This document shows positions 13,661 to 23,412 of a stretch of DNA of 64,000 nucleotides, one piece after another. Positions within the stretch are counted from its first letter, which is position 1; each line of letters opens with the position of its first letter. The notes below the pieces were generated by a model. That model ran no database searches, was not told the origin of the DNA, and saw only the letters and a list, made by a program, of their open reading frames with translations. The stretch spans positions 439,706-503,705 of the forward strand of contig QANU01067165.1 of the NCBI GenBank assembly GCA_003254905.1, in the 5' to 3' direction. The DNA comes from Nissolia schottii. Lineage: Eukaryota > Streptophyta > Magnoliopsida > Fabales > Fabaceae. A program made the translations under genes and the position numbers.

Positions 13661-14984
13661 TGATGCCGACGTCCTTGTGGATGGAGCAATATAGAAAAAA
13701 CATAGGAGATGATAGTACAGTGTCTGTGTTTTTTGTAATACAATGTGTAACATCCCGATTTTTCTTAGAAAAATAATCATACGCATAATTATTAAATTAA
13801 TTTTCTAATCATGATTAGAGGATTAAAATGGGAAAATTTTGAGTAGAATATTCCCAGGAAATAAGACGTGTCGCGGTAGGAGGTTCGGCCGACAACCGAA
13901 CGGCCGCTGCTCGCCAATGGAATTTTCTGACGCGAGAAAGGTGTCCGTGAGAATAGTCTCCCAGAGAAAATTCACAAACACCTTAAAATATTAATACCCG
14001 GAGGTAGGGGAGAATTAGAGGATCGCAACGGTATAAACGGAATATTTTTCGGACAACCGTGCGCGACGCACCGACATTGCGAGCGATAAAACACGAGCGA
14101 ACCGGAATCGGGAGAAAATGAAATTTTAGCAGCTGGACCTGAAGGGCTGAATGGTGAAGAGAGGAGATTTTTGTCCAAAAATAATCCCCTAAATCATGCT
14201 TCCACACTTACACCACCTTACTTGTCTTACACACTAAACCAAAATCACATCACTAACCATGCCTACACCCATACCTCCCACTATTCATCACCTTTTTCTA
14301 AATCATAAAATTTAATTGATTTCCCTCGCATTCATCACCCCAAAACCGTGAGCTCTCCCCAAAACCCCAAGAGACATTTTCATTTCTCACATTCTCCATA
14401 ACAACACACACTAAGCCACACTTCCAAGAACACCACCAAACCTTCAAGAGACCAAGCATTTTCCCATCTCCTTCCATCTCCCACAAACCGAAAACCACAG
14501 CCCCTAAGTCTTCTCATCTTAGTTCCATTTTCTTCCACCAAGAATCAAGAGGAACGACCTCATCATCTTCCACCTTGCTCAAGATATTCATCTTGGAGAA
14601 AGGAGGAGTACAAGCTTTGGAAGACAACAAGGCTTGTAGAACTTCACTCAAAACTTCCCTCACCACCACCACCAAGTTTTTCTACAGGTAGGTAGTACCA
14701 TCACCCCTGTCTATGGGATGTTTACTATATGTTATTTGTGTATTTTGAGTAGGAAAATCTAGAAATGATATGAGGATAAATGCTACTGTTGTATGTTGGA
14801 TACATTCACGTTGTTTCATGAGTCTTGAACGTCCCTGTTGGTGCTTGGGTACTGTTGGAATATGTGGGATAAACTTGGATGAATGTAAGAGAATGAGAGA
14901 AAATAAGCCAGGGGGTAAGCGTCGAGGGGTCCGCGGAGAGTGACTGAAAGGGGGTCTATAGGAAGAGGTTGAGCGGCGCCAAGA

Positions 14985-15440
14985 ATGATGCTCAGTGGGT
15001 TTCCGCGAAGGATGCCTTAGAGGGATAGAGTGGATTCCCTAGAGTCGTTAAGTGGTTCCCTGGAAGGTTTCTTAGTGGTTTCCAGTAACTGAGAGCAGTC
15101 TAGTGTTGTTGAGCAGCGCCTGGGATTGTGTTGAGTGGGTTCCGCGGAGGATCCCTAGAGAGTTGAGAGGGTTACGCGACGAGTGTTGAGTGGGCACCGG
15201 GAGTGTGCTGAGTGGGTTCCGCGGAGGTCCCCGGAGTGATTAGTGGCTCCCTAGAGAGTAGACCGAGTGAGTACCAGTAGTGGTGACCGCGTAGGTTCCG
15301 CGGAGGTACCCTAGAACGACTGAGCGGGTCCCTGAAGTTTCTGACTGGACGTCAGCAGTGGTGCCCAATGTGTTCCGTGGAGATCCCTTGGAATGGTAGA
15401 GTTATCCCATGGAGAGTTGCTTAGTTGGTTCCGCGAAGGT
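14985..15440 (+). repeat. Degenerate tandem repeat, GTGGGTTCCGCGGAGG core
   Basis: At least six variants of a core near GTGGGTTCCGCGGAGG followed by CCCTAGAG occur at roughly 75-85 bp spacing (near 14993, 15133, 15209, 15293, 15369 and 15426). They lie inside the LTR-type fossil and are clearly GC-richer than the surrounding DNA. Confidence 0.7.
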
Positions 15441-15829
15441 TCCCTAGCGTTGATAGTGGTTTCTGAGTAAGGGATTCCAAGGTCCATTATATTCCAACAA
15501 GCACTTAGCAGTAGAAGTTTACGTGATGAGTTTATAATGCTATTTGTTTTGCTATGAGTCACCTAAAGGTGCAGTGAACAAGAGCATGAGTATCGAGTCG
15601 TGCATGCATCACAAGGATAGACCACTAGAGACTATGCTATGACCAAGGTTAATGAATAAAGATAATAATGAACGTAAGAACCAGATGAGTACAGAATGAT
15701 AAAGTGCATGTAATGATGAGATATGATGAATGAGAAGACGCTAACCCGGGTGAGCCGGTACACGTACGGAAAAGAAAGCACATGATACCGGTTAACTAAA
15801 ATGTTAAAGTTCATGCATAGTGCGCAAGA

Positions 15830-16025
15830 GCAGGCTCGAAGGGAACGCAGGCCTTGTGTACGTCACCATGCTCATAAGGAACGCATGGGGCTCGATCACG
15901 TCACCAGGCTCATAAGGAACGCATGGGACACGATCACCTTGCATACATACCTATGTGATTAAAGCGTCGCTATGTCCCGACCATGTCACCATGCTCATAA
16001 ACAACGCATGGGGCAAGGTCACCAG
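15830..16025 (+). repeat. Short tandem repeat, GCTCATAAGGAACGCATGGG core
   Basis: Three good copies of a block containing CTCATAARGAACGCATGGG, each next to a GTCACC string, plus a weaker first copy, sit inside the LTR-type fossil. Such repeats are common in long plant LTRs. No function is visible. Confidence 0.7.
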
Positions 16026-16298
16026 GCATGCATATGTGTGTAGTAGTGTCAGAACGGTCAAGGATAGAAAGCACGAGAACTTAGTAAGAAAGACTAGTTC
16101 CCTGTCACCTAGTAACTAGATAAAGCCGCCCAGGAACTTAGGCAAGAAAATAACTAGTAGGATGTCTAGATGTATGAACACTTAGAGATCTCCTGGACGG
16201 CCGGAGCATAATTGAGTAACCAGATTCCCCTATGCCATAGTCAACCACTGAGAACCACCGTTCTCACCCCCACTCACTTATGGCTTCAGGCGAGATAG

Positions 16299-16814
16299 AT
16301 GACGTCCCCGCCGAAGAAGAGGCGGATCCTGCGCAGCAGATTTAGGACCGTAGACCCTGAGACAGGGGAGGAGGCAGAGCTTTGGTCAATCCTAGTAGTG
16401 AATCGTCCCACACCCCGCCGAGTCGCGCCACCGGTACTCCCCGAGCCAGAGACTTCCGCCGACGGCGAGCCCATTCCGTATGAGAAGGACGTGGAGGTCA
16501 ACCCAGTTTCTATGAGATTGCGACCGTCCAAGACATACCAGCAGACTACACGGATGAGGACGGCCCGAGACTACTGCCGTCAGTTCGCACCCCGCACTCT
16601 CAGCCACGAGACAGGCCCATCCTACGGCCCCCGAGACCCGCCAGATGTACCAGTGCCTTCCTCACCCGAGGAGGAGTATCCTCTGGTAGCCATGGAGGAG
16701 GATGACGAGGAGGATGAGCCGGAGCCGGAGTACGAGCCAGAGGGGTCAGAGCCGGAGGAGGATCCAGAGGAGGACCCCGAGGAGGATTTCAGCGAGGACG
16801 AGCCACAGACTTGA
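16299..16814 (+). other. Open frame of 171 codons within the LTR-type fossil, very acidic C-terminus
   Basis: The frame opens MTSPPKKRRILRSRFRTVD, with a basic start (KKRR, a possible nuclear signal). It runs through Pro/Arg-rich sequence and ends in a strongly acidic tail of EEDD and PEEDPEED repeats. GC content is much higher than in the flanking DNA. I recognise no domain. The frame might be a protein of the element family or simply a GC-rich repeat-derived frame, as the GC-rich purine bias alone lengthens ORFs. No expression signal is evident. Confidence 0.4.
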
Positions 16815-17327
16815 CCAGCATTATATCTAGACCCTGTCATCAGATGCCACCCTTTTTGCTAGTAGCCCGAGTCTTATGTGTATTTTGATGTATTCTGTTT
16901 TGTAGCCACGGATAGTATGTATGGGCTTAGAGTATGTCTAGCCCTTTTTATGTATTAATACAGTATTTATGATATGTATATGATTTCCTGACATGAATGA
17001 CATTGACTGTTGGACCCACTTGGTGCTGTTTACTTTACCGTTCATGTATGTATGTGTATGACAGACGACGCACGCTTTTATCTGTTATACGACTATTTGG
17101 GGCTTATGATAGTTCACACGCATGGCTCTAGTTTGACGCATGATAATAGCTTATGTTTAAAAAGAAAAAAAAATGGGTCCCTATTTTCAGTTAACTCAAT
17201 TATTTTCCGAAGTAAATTAGGGACTACCAGTATTCCCACACAGTAGATAACAACCTAGCAGACGTAGATTATGACTTAAGCATAAGCTGCTAACCTAGGG
17301 TGTTACACAATGTCGTGTGACTTGTTC

Positions 17328-17720
17328 ATAATGTTTACATATATGTGCACTTAATGTTTGAACATACGTGCACTTAATGTTTGCACATATGTACTCTTCA
17401 GTTTGTGCTGTATATCAGATTCCATTCTTTTCTCATTTGTGACATACAATATCATCAAAATACACCGTGCCACCTGGTATTTAATCGTTGGAGTAAATAA
17501 AGATTCAATTTTATCATACCAAAAAGGTGTACACTTTTGTATTGATTGTTACTTCATAAAAATCAGACACTTTTGTATTGATAAAATGAATCAAAATGTA
17601 TACTTTATATGCATCAAATGTTCAATCTATTGGTGATGTATCAAAATGCAAATCCTCTTCCTTGTATATAAAGTTTGCACACTTGTCCACTTAATGTTTG
17701 CATTCAAGCCTACCTAAAGT
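17328..17720 (+). repeat. AATGTTTGCACA-type motifs in MULE A, right of the LTR insertion
   Basis: Copies of AATGTTTACATA, AATGTTTGAACA, AATGTTTGCACA and AATGTTTGCATT occur in the plus orientation near 17330-17390 and 17670-17710, with GTGCACTTA spacers. They lie downstream of the antisense transposase stop. This cluster and the 12829-12998 cluster were part of one unit before the LTR insertion. Confidence 0.7.
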
Positions 17721-18996
17721 TTATACATTCTATTTTCTGTCATATATTTATCAGTTTTGTGCCTGGTCTCTATCATTAAAAGAATTTAACAGTGACACAA
17801 ATCCTCTAGGCGATGGTGGTGTTGGGAGATATAATTGAGGCGGTGGGGCGATCAACTCTGAATGTTGTGACATCGCCTCACTAGTATTTGTCCCTGTATG
17901 TTCCTACACAACCATTAACACAGAAATTAACAACCTTTAATACCACATGAACACAATAATCAGCAATAGTTCTAACATGTTATATATCCTTAGTGGTTTA
18001 CATACCTGAGTGGACCTTTCAGCTGTTTGTTTCTTCGCGCGCTTCCTATAACTCCTCACGCATTTGTCGGTAGTTGATTCCTTCCTCTTTGTACTCGGCC
18101 GACCTTTGCATGATACGTGAGGGGGGTTGCGTATGTCATTCAACGTAACTTGGTCCCCATTGTCGCGACTCTCATTCGCATTTGAGGATGTGCTTGATAG
18201 TTGGGACTCTATTCCAACCTCCACCATATCTAGCGCCCGGTAAAGTAAGCTAGTTCCTTCTTCCATTAGTACAGCACGCTCTGCCACATTATAGAAATGG
18301 GTGCATACAGTATCGTACCTATCTTTCACCACTCCCATCCTACTGATGTCATGGCTGCACTTTATTGTGCTATGCTTCCGCTTAATGTTTTTGCTCCACC
18401 GGCTGAGAATGTACTTTGACGGAATTTCTCTGACTCTTTCCGCGCCTAAGACACACAAACAATGTCGGCAGATGGTCCCCCTCAACTCAAAACGCTGACA
18501 CTGACATCCAACATCATGCAAGTCCCCATCAAACACCACATCATAAGACACCTCCCTTACCTTACCATTGACTTCAACTTCTTCAGCAACGGTATAGGTT
18601 ACTTTAGTGCCCTGCTTATCTTTAACAAAGGTGTTGCAATTAACCTTGGCTTTAAACTCAGTCTGAACCTCGCAGAACTTGTCATGTGTATACTCCGATT
18701 GAAATTGCTTCTCAATCAATGATGTCGTCACACAGGCGATTGTTGTCTTGAAGCTAGCAACATCTAGCTCAAGCTCCTTTTGGGCCTTCAAAGCAAGAGC
18801 ATTATCGTATTGCTTTACAAACTGCTCCAACGTATTCTTTGGGTTTAGCTATCCATCAAAGAATGCATTCATGCTCTCGCTCCTCTGTGTGCTCCTCATT
18901 CCAGCCCAGAATTCATTACTAAGGTATACTGGGACCCATCTGCTGCGTTCATTGTATAAACCTGGTGTGCAAACATATATCATCAGACTAGAGTAG

Positions 18997-19600
18997 CAGG
19001 TAATGTGTCTGTGTGTAATGTTTGCACATATGTGCATTTTATGTTTGCACACATGCGCCAATAAAGTTTACACATTATGTCAAAAGGTCAAAAATCTGCA
19101 TTTTTGTGCAAAAAAATGTTTAATGCATGAATCAAGCCGTCTAATGTTTATGTTTAATAAACTGTGCCAGAATGTTAACAATATTTACGGTTTAATTGTT
19201 GAAATGTTGAGCATGTGCTAAAATGCACATCCCCTCCCTTCACACAGACAGGTGATGTGTCTGTGTATAATGTTTGCACATATGTGTATTTTATGTTTGC
19301 ACACATACGCCAATAAAGTTTGCACATTATGTTAAAAAGTCATAAATCTGCATTTTTGTGCAAAAAAAAGCTTAATGCATGAACCAAGCGATCTAATGTT
19401 TATATTTAATAAATTGTGTCAGAATGTTAACAATGTTTACAGTTTAATGGTTGAAATGTTGAGCATGTGCTAAAATGCACATCCCCTCCCCTCGCACGGA
19501 CAGGTGATGTGCCTGCGCATATGCTCATCTTATGTTTGCACATATGCGCCAATAAAGTTTTCACACTTTGCAACACCTCAGGTCCCACGTTTTTATGCAT
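18997..19600 (+). repeat. 252-bp tandem repeat in the second intron of the MULE A transposase
   Basis: Two full units of 252 bp (18997-19248, 19249-19500) and a partial third unit each begin CAGGTRATGTG. Each carries AATGTTTGCACATATGTG, then AATAAAGTTT, TTAATGCATGAA and GTTGAAATGTTGAGCATGTG. The units are highly similar to each other. A related unit is tandemly repeated in a different intron of the same gene. Confidence 0.85.
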
Positions 19601-20870
19601 CTCTGGCAACACATAATGCATGTGTCACCCTACCTGGTGTTTTTTTTTATGATAAAGTGTAAAAAAATGTGTGTGTATATTTTCATGGGAAAAAAGGAGA
19701 GAGAAGGGATTGAGAATAGCATACCATCCAACCAATTGTTTCCTTCAAGATGATATTTTATCAAGAATGTAGCCCATCGATCCTCAAACTCATTGGCAGA
19801 TAGTGTTTCCCATACAATGTTTTTTCACTCAGCCTTGATCTCATCATATTGTTTGCAGCTCTTCAGTTTTTCCGGTATCTTTTTCATAATGTGCCAAATG
19901 CACCATCGATGTCTTGTGACATGCAACACAATTTCAATTGCATTCTGCATCGCTTTACACTGATCTGTCAATATGCCGATTGGCCGCCTCCCCAACATCC
20001 ATTTCACCCACGATTCAAACAGCCACACAAACGTCGATGTGTTCTCTCCCAATAGCAATGCACATCTAAGCAGCACTGACATCCCATGGTGGTTAACACC
20101 TACAAACGACCCAAAAGGCATACGATACCTATTTATGCCATATGTAGTGTCAAATGATACCACGTCTCCAAAGTATTCATGAGCTGCTCGGCTCCTTGCA
20201 TCTGCCCATAAAACATTTTTAATATGATTTTCCTCTTCAACTTTAACCTCATACCAAAAGTTGGGATTCTGCTCTTTCATTCTTGAAAAGTATTCCATTA
20301 GGGCTTTTGCATCCCCATCTTCCCGGATAGATCGCAACTCTCTATTGACATAATTTCTGACATCCTTTTCAATGAAGTTTAATTCCTCATGGCCACCGCC
20401 TTGCTGCATAAGGGTTTGGTATGTCTTGTTCACTCTGACTTTAGCTCTGTCATTTAACTCGATTATCCTCTTTACATGCATGTTGATGCTTCTATTTTTC
20501 TTGAAAAGCCTTGCTTTTGTAGGGCTCACTTCATGTAAATGCGTGTTAACAACACTCCTAATCATCAACGACTGATGCTCTCCATCCTGTACCTTTAATA
20601 TCGATATTCTTGCTCCACATTTAGCCGTTGATGTTGGATTAGTCTTGTCAAATGTTGGAATTTTTCAGGATCGACACCCTTCCCTTGTACATGACAGAAT
20701 TTGGCACTTGATCTATTTATCTTCGGTGAATTTGGTACTCCTTATCCTCCATGTAAATCCAACCTTCTTGGCATAATTCTCATAGAACTCTTTCACTGCC
20801 TCCAATGTGTCAAATTGCATGCCAACCTTTGGCACCTCTTCCACCTCGACAACAACTGAACCTGTGGCCT

Positions 20871-21700
20871 ATATGCAAATAATGTTTGATCACTACATAA
20901 AGTGTTGTTTGCACATAGGTTTATTTAAAGTTTGCACACTTTGCAACAAGTTAGCATCTGCATTTTTTTGCATAAAAAAAGAAACATGATGCATGCATCA
21001 AATCTAATGTTTATATCTAATAAAATGTGTCACAGTGTTTACAATGTTTATGGTTTAATTGTTGAAATGTTGGAAATTTGCTAAAATGCACGAACTTTTC
21101 GTTCACACAGCAGGTAATGTGTCTGTGACTAATGTTTGCACATATGCATGTTGAATGTTTGCACATGTGCGCAAATAAGTTTGCACATTATGCCACACGT
21201 CAAAAACAGCATTTGTCTGCATAAAAAACGCTTAATGCATGAATCAAGCCATCTAGTGTTTATATCTAGTAAAATGTGTCAGAATGTTTGCAATGTTTAC
21301 GATTTAATTGTTGAAATGTTGGAAATGTGTTAAAATGCACGACCTCCCCCTTCACACAGTCAGGTAATGCGTCTGTGAATAATGCTTGCACATATACATA
21401 TTGAATGTTTGCACATATGTGCAAATAAAGTTTGCACATTATGCCACACGTCAAAATCTGCATTTTCTGCATAAAAAAAGCTTAATGCATGAATCAGCCC
21501 ATCTAGTGTTTATACCTATTCAAATGTGTCAGAATGTTTGCCATGTTTATGGTTCAATTGTTGAAATGTTCGAAATGTACTAAAATGCACGACCTCTCCC
21601 TTCGCATAGGCATAATGTGTCTGCAAATAATGTTTGCACATATGCATGTTTTATGTTTGCACATGAGTGCAAATAAAGTTTGCACATTATGTCACATGTC
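20871..21700 (+). repeat. ~248-bp tandem repeat in the first intron of the MULE A transposase
   Basis: Units begin near 21111 and 21361, with a variant start near 21608 and a diverged partial unit from ~20880. Each holds TAATGTTTGCACATATGCAT, AATAAAGTTTGCACATTATG, TTAATGCATGAATC and TTGTTGAAATGTT in the same order as the array at 18997-19600. The two arrays are therefore one repeat family housed in separate introns. Confidence 0.85.
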
Positions 21701-22584
21701 AAATGCATTTGAGTAACAGTGTGCCAGAACGCATGCTTCAAAACAAAATGCACCACACTCATGCACCATGAATCCACTGAAACTTCGAACAAAAGCATTC
21801 AAATTGTCAACAAAAAACACAGAAGAATTTACCTTATGGTGATCCATTGCTGCTTTCGAATTTGATGATTTTATCGTTCTCTCGCTCTTTCGCGATTTTG
21901 CTTCTCTGTTAATGCTATCTACTGAGCCGAGCTCGCGATTTTGCTTCTCTGTTTGCTATGGATAATTTTGAAACGATTCTGGTGCGATTTTGTTGCGATA
22001 ATCGCGAATCAGAATGATACAATTCTGTTACAAATTGATTCGGTTTGAAAATAATGAATATTGGCGAGCGTGGGGTTGCGTGCTTTCTAAATAAGGAAAG
22101 TGTACAATATCTCTTGTTAATTGACAGTAAAACCGTATAAAACGGTGGTGTATGTACGGGTGTATACTTTTTAGGTGTACATGGAACATTTTTGTATTTT
22201 TTGTTATTTAACGTGACGCAAATTTAATTTTATTTAATTTGATTTTCATATATGAAAATGTTTATGTAAGTTTGTGTATATGATCATTGTTGTGTATAGC
22301 ATACATAACTATACATTGACAATAAGTTACTTAAATTTTATTTGTACACCTAACATCACTATTGTTCTTCTTACCGAGTTTTTTGGTAGTGACAATCTCT
22401 TTACCGTAGCGCGCCATAACATTTACGTTAACAACACATATATGGGGATACAAGTTTTTTTTTTTTTTTTAGTGTGTTTGCCATCTCATAGATAGTTACT
22501 TAACGCTAATCACGGTTACAAACTTCACGATCACAGTCATTCTGGTAAGATAAGTAGAAGTGAACATGAAAAGCAACTAATTAG

Positions 22585-22765
22585 ACCAACGGGAGTTGGT
22601 CCAAGTGGTAAGCGGCTTGGTATCGCTTAAGCAAGGTCCCGAGTTTGAGACCTTGTATACGAGTTATCCCCGCTGGGAGACTCACCCGTCATAGCCAGGT
22701 GCGCGACCCGGGTCAACCCGGATTAGTCAAGGCTAAACCTTGAATACCGGGCAGGCAACCTAAAA
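22585..22765 (+). mobile_element. tRNA-derived SINE with perfect target duplication
   Basis: The ~181-bp body starts ACCAACGGGAGTTGG. It has a tRNA-like A box (GTGGTAAGCGG region) and B box (GAGTTTGAGACC), then a tRNA-unrelated GC-rich tail (GCGCGACCCGGGTCAACCCG) and a short A tract. The flanks are the direct repeat AAAAGCAACTAATTAG at 22569-22584 and 22766-22781, identical over 16 bp. The A-tract end makes the exact border within the As arbitrary. The perfect duplication points to a fairly recent insertion. Confidence 0.85.
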
Positions 22766-23264
22766 AAAAGCAACTAATTAGTTAATTAATTAAATTTTGG
22801 GCTAATGGGATAATAAGGTCATGTCAACCAATTTTCCTGTGCCCTTGACCTTTTTTGACCCCATATATGGCTCACAATTAATTTGCCAACAATGGAACTA
22901 CTTTGAGCTATCAAAAAACGGCTATAACATTTTAAAAGGAGATAAGAGTTTGCTTCATTCTAAAATTAGGGTATACAAATGTCACAAGTTAGTAACGGCT
23001 TTCTATCAAGGTATATATATTGAGTACGGACAGGAATCAAGCAATGACTTTTCTTTTTTATTATCAACGCCGTTTTGATCATGAGTATGTTCCAAATTCC
23101 CGACACAAAATAATTTACATAAATTTTAAACAAAGATACATTAGTTAAAAAAAGTAGCGTCAGTATAGAAAAATAATTCACATAAGTTAAAAATAATCAT
23201 TCACTTCGAATTCCCTGCACAAAATAATTTTCATAATGCTCTTTTAACTGTAGTTTAAAAATGG

Positions 23265-23412
23265 TACTCCTTCTGTCGATTTTTAGTTGTTATTTTGTTA
23301 CTTTTAGATATATTATTAATTGGATGTATTTAGATATAACAATTATATCCAAATACATCCGATTAACAATATATCTAAAAGTAAAAAAATGACAATTAAA
23401 AATAAAAAAATA
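23265..23412. mobile_element. Foldback MITE, Stowaway-like
   Basis: Two ~60-bp arms (about 23279-23338 and 23345-23405) are near-perfect reverse complements with only a few bases between them. Both carry ATATATCTAAAAGTAA in inverse orientation. The left edge TACTCCTTCTGTC resembles Stowaway ends (CTCCCTCCGT) next to a TA; the right edge is degraded. No coding capacity. Confidence 0.65.

Larger units (their letters stand above)
13746..17307. mobile_element. LTR-type fossil, probably a solo LTR (Ty3/gypsy-like), nested in MULE A
   Basis: The element begins TGTAACATCCC and ends GGGTGTTACA, giving the TG...CA ends and short inverted repeats typical of an LTR. It is flanked by an exact 5-bp direct repeat CAATG (13741-13745 and 17308-17312). 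No second LTR, primer-binding site, polypurine tract or pol domain is seen, so a solo LTR left by recombination is the simplest reading. The start sequence resembles large LTRs of the Tekay/Del type, but that assignment is from memory of the family and uncertain. The intact target duplication suggests it is not very old and younger than its MULE host. A non-autonomous element with unrecognised ends is the alternative. Confidence 0.72.
17751..21847 (-). pseudogene. FAR1/FHY3-like MULE transposase, broken
   Basis: Minus strand. A short first exon MDHHK (21833-21847) precedes a long repeat-filled intron. The next exon opens near 20870 (ATGSVVVEVEEVPKVGMQF) with a FAR1 DNA-binding domain. The MULE transposase core follows: FDTTYGINRYRMPFGSFVGV carries the first catalytic Asp, and GILTDQCKAMQNAIEIV with HRWCIWHI carries the second. 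A second intron (about 18961-19720) precedes WVPVYLSNEFWAGMRSTQRSES and a SWIM zinc finger (CQCQRFELRGTICRHC). A last block ends near 17751, but its frame is uncertain. Four stops interrupt an otherwise unshifted frame, at 20713-20715, 20665-20667, 19825-19827 and 18849-18851. The product would have been nuclear and acted on the element's ends. The lack of frameshifts suggests recent loss. Host FRS genes share the same domains, but the TIRs and repeats argue for a transposon. Confidence 0.88.
12360..22194. mobile_element. MULE A: Mutator-like element with FAR1-type transposase, nested LTR insertion
   Basis: The ends share degenerate inverted repeats. Read inward from each end, GTACACC begins at the 15th base, followed after 8 bases by ATACACC and then by ACATACACC. 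Flanks are TATTTTTTA (12351-12359) and TATTTTTTG (22195-22203), an 8-of-9 match consistent with the 9-bp duplication typical of Mutator, although the string is low complexity. Contents: a plus-strand ORF remnant near 13062, an LTR-type fossil at 13746-17307, and an antisense transposase pseudogene at 17751-21847. Without the nested element it is about 6.3 kb. The element looks defective, as its transposase carries four in-frame stops. It resembles legume MULEs that pair a FAR1-like transposase with an opposing second ORF. Confidence 0.75.

Noticed and set aside
13300-13776. 158-codon open frame in MULE A
   Set aside because: It spans the two-copy duplication and runs into the LTR-type insertion at 13746; no domain is visible, so it is not called as a gene.
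16622-16840. Minus-strand Ser/Gly-rich open frame
   Set aside because: It is the reverse of the acidic repeat stretch in the LTR-type fossil; low-complexity shadow.
12829-21700. Regularly repeated AATGTTTGCACA strings as a CRISPR-like array
   Set aside because: Spacing is irregular, the genome is a plant and the repeats lie inside a MULE; no cas genes.
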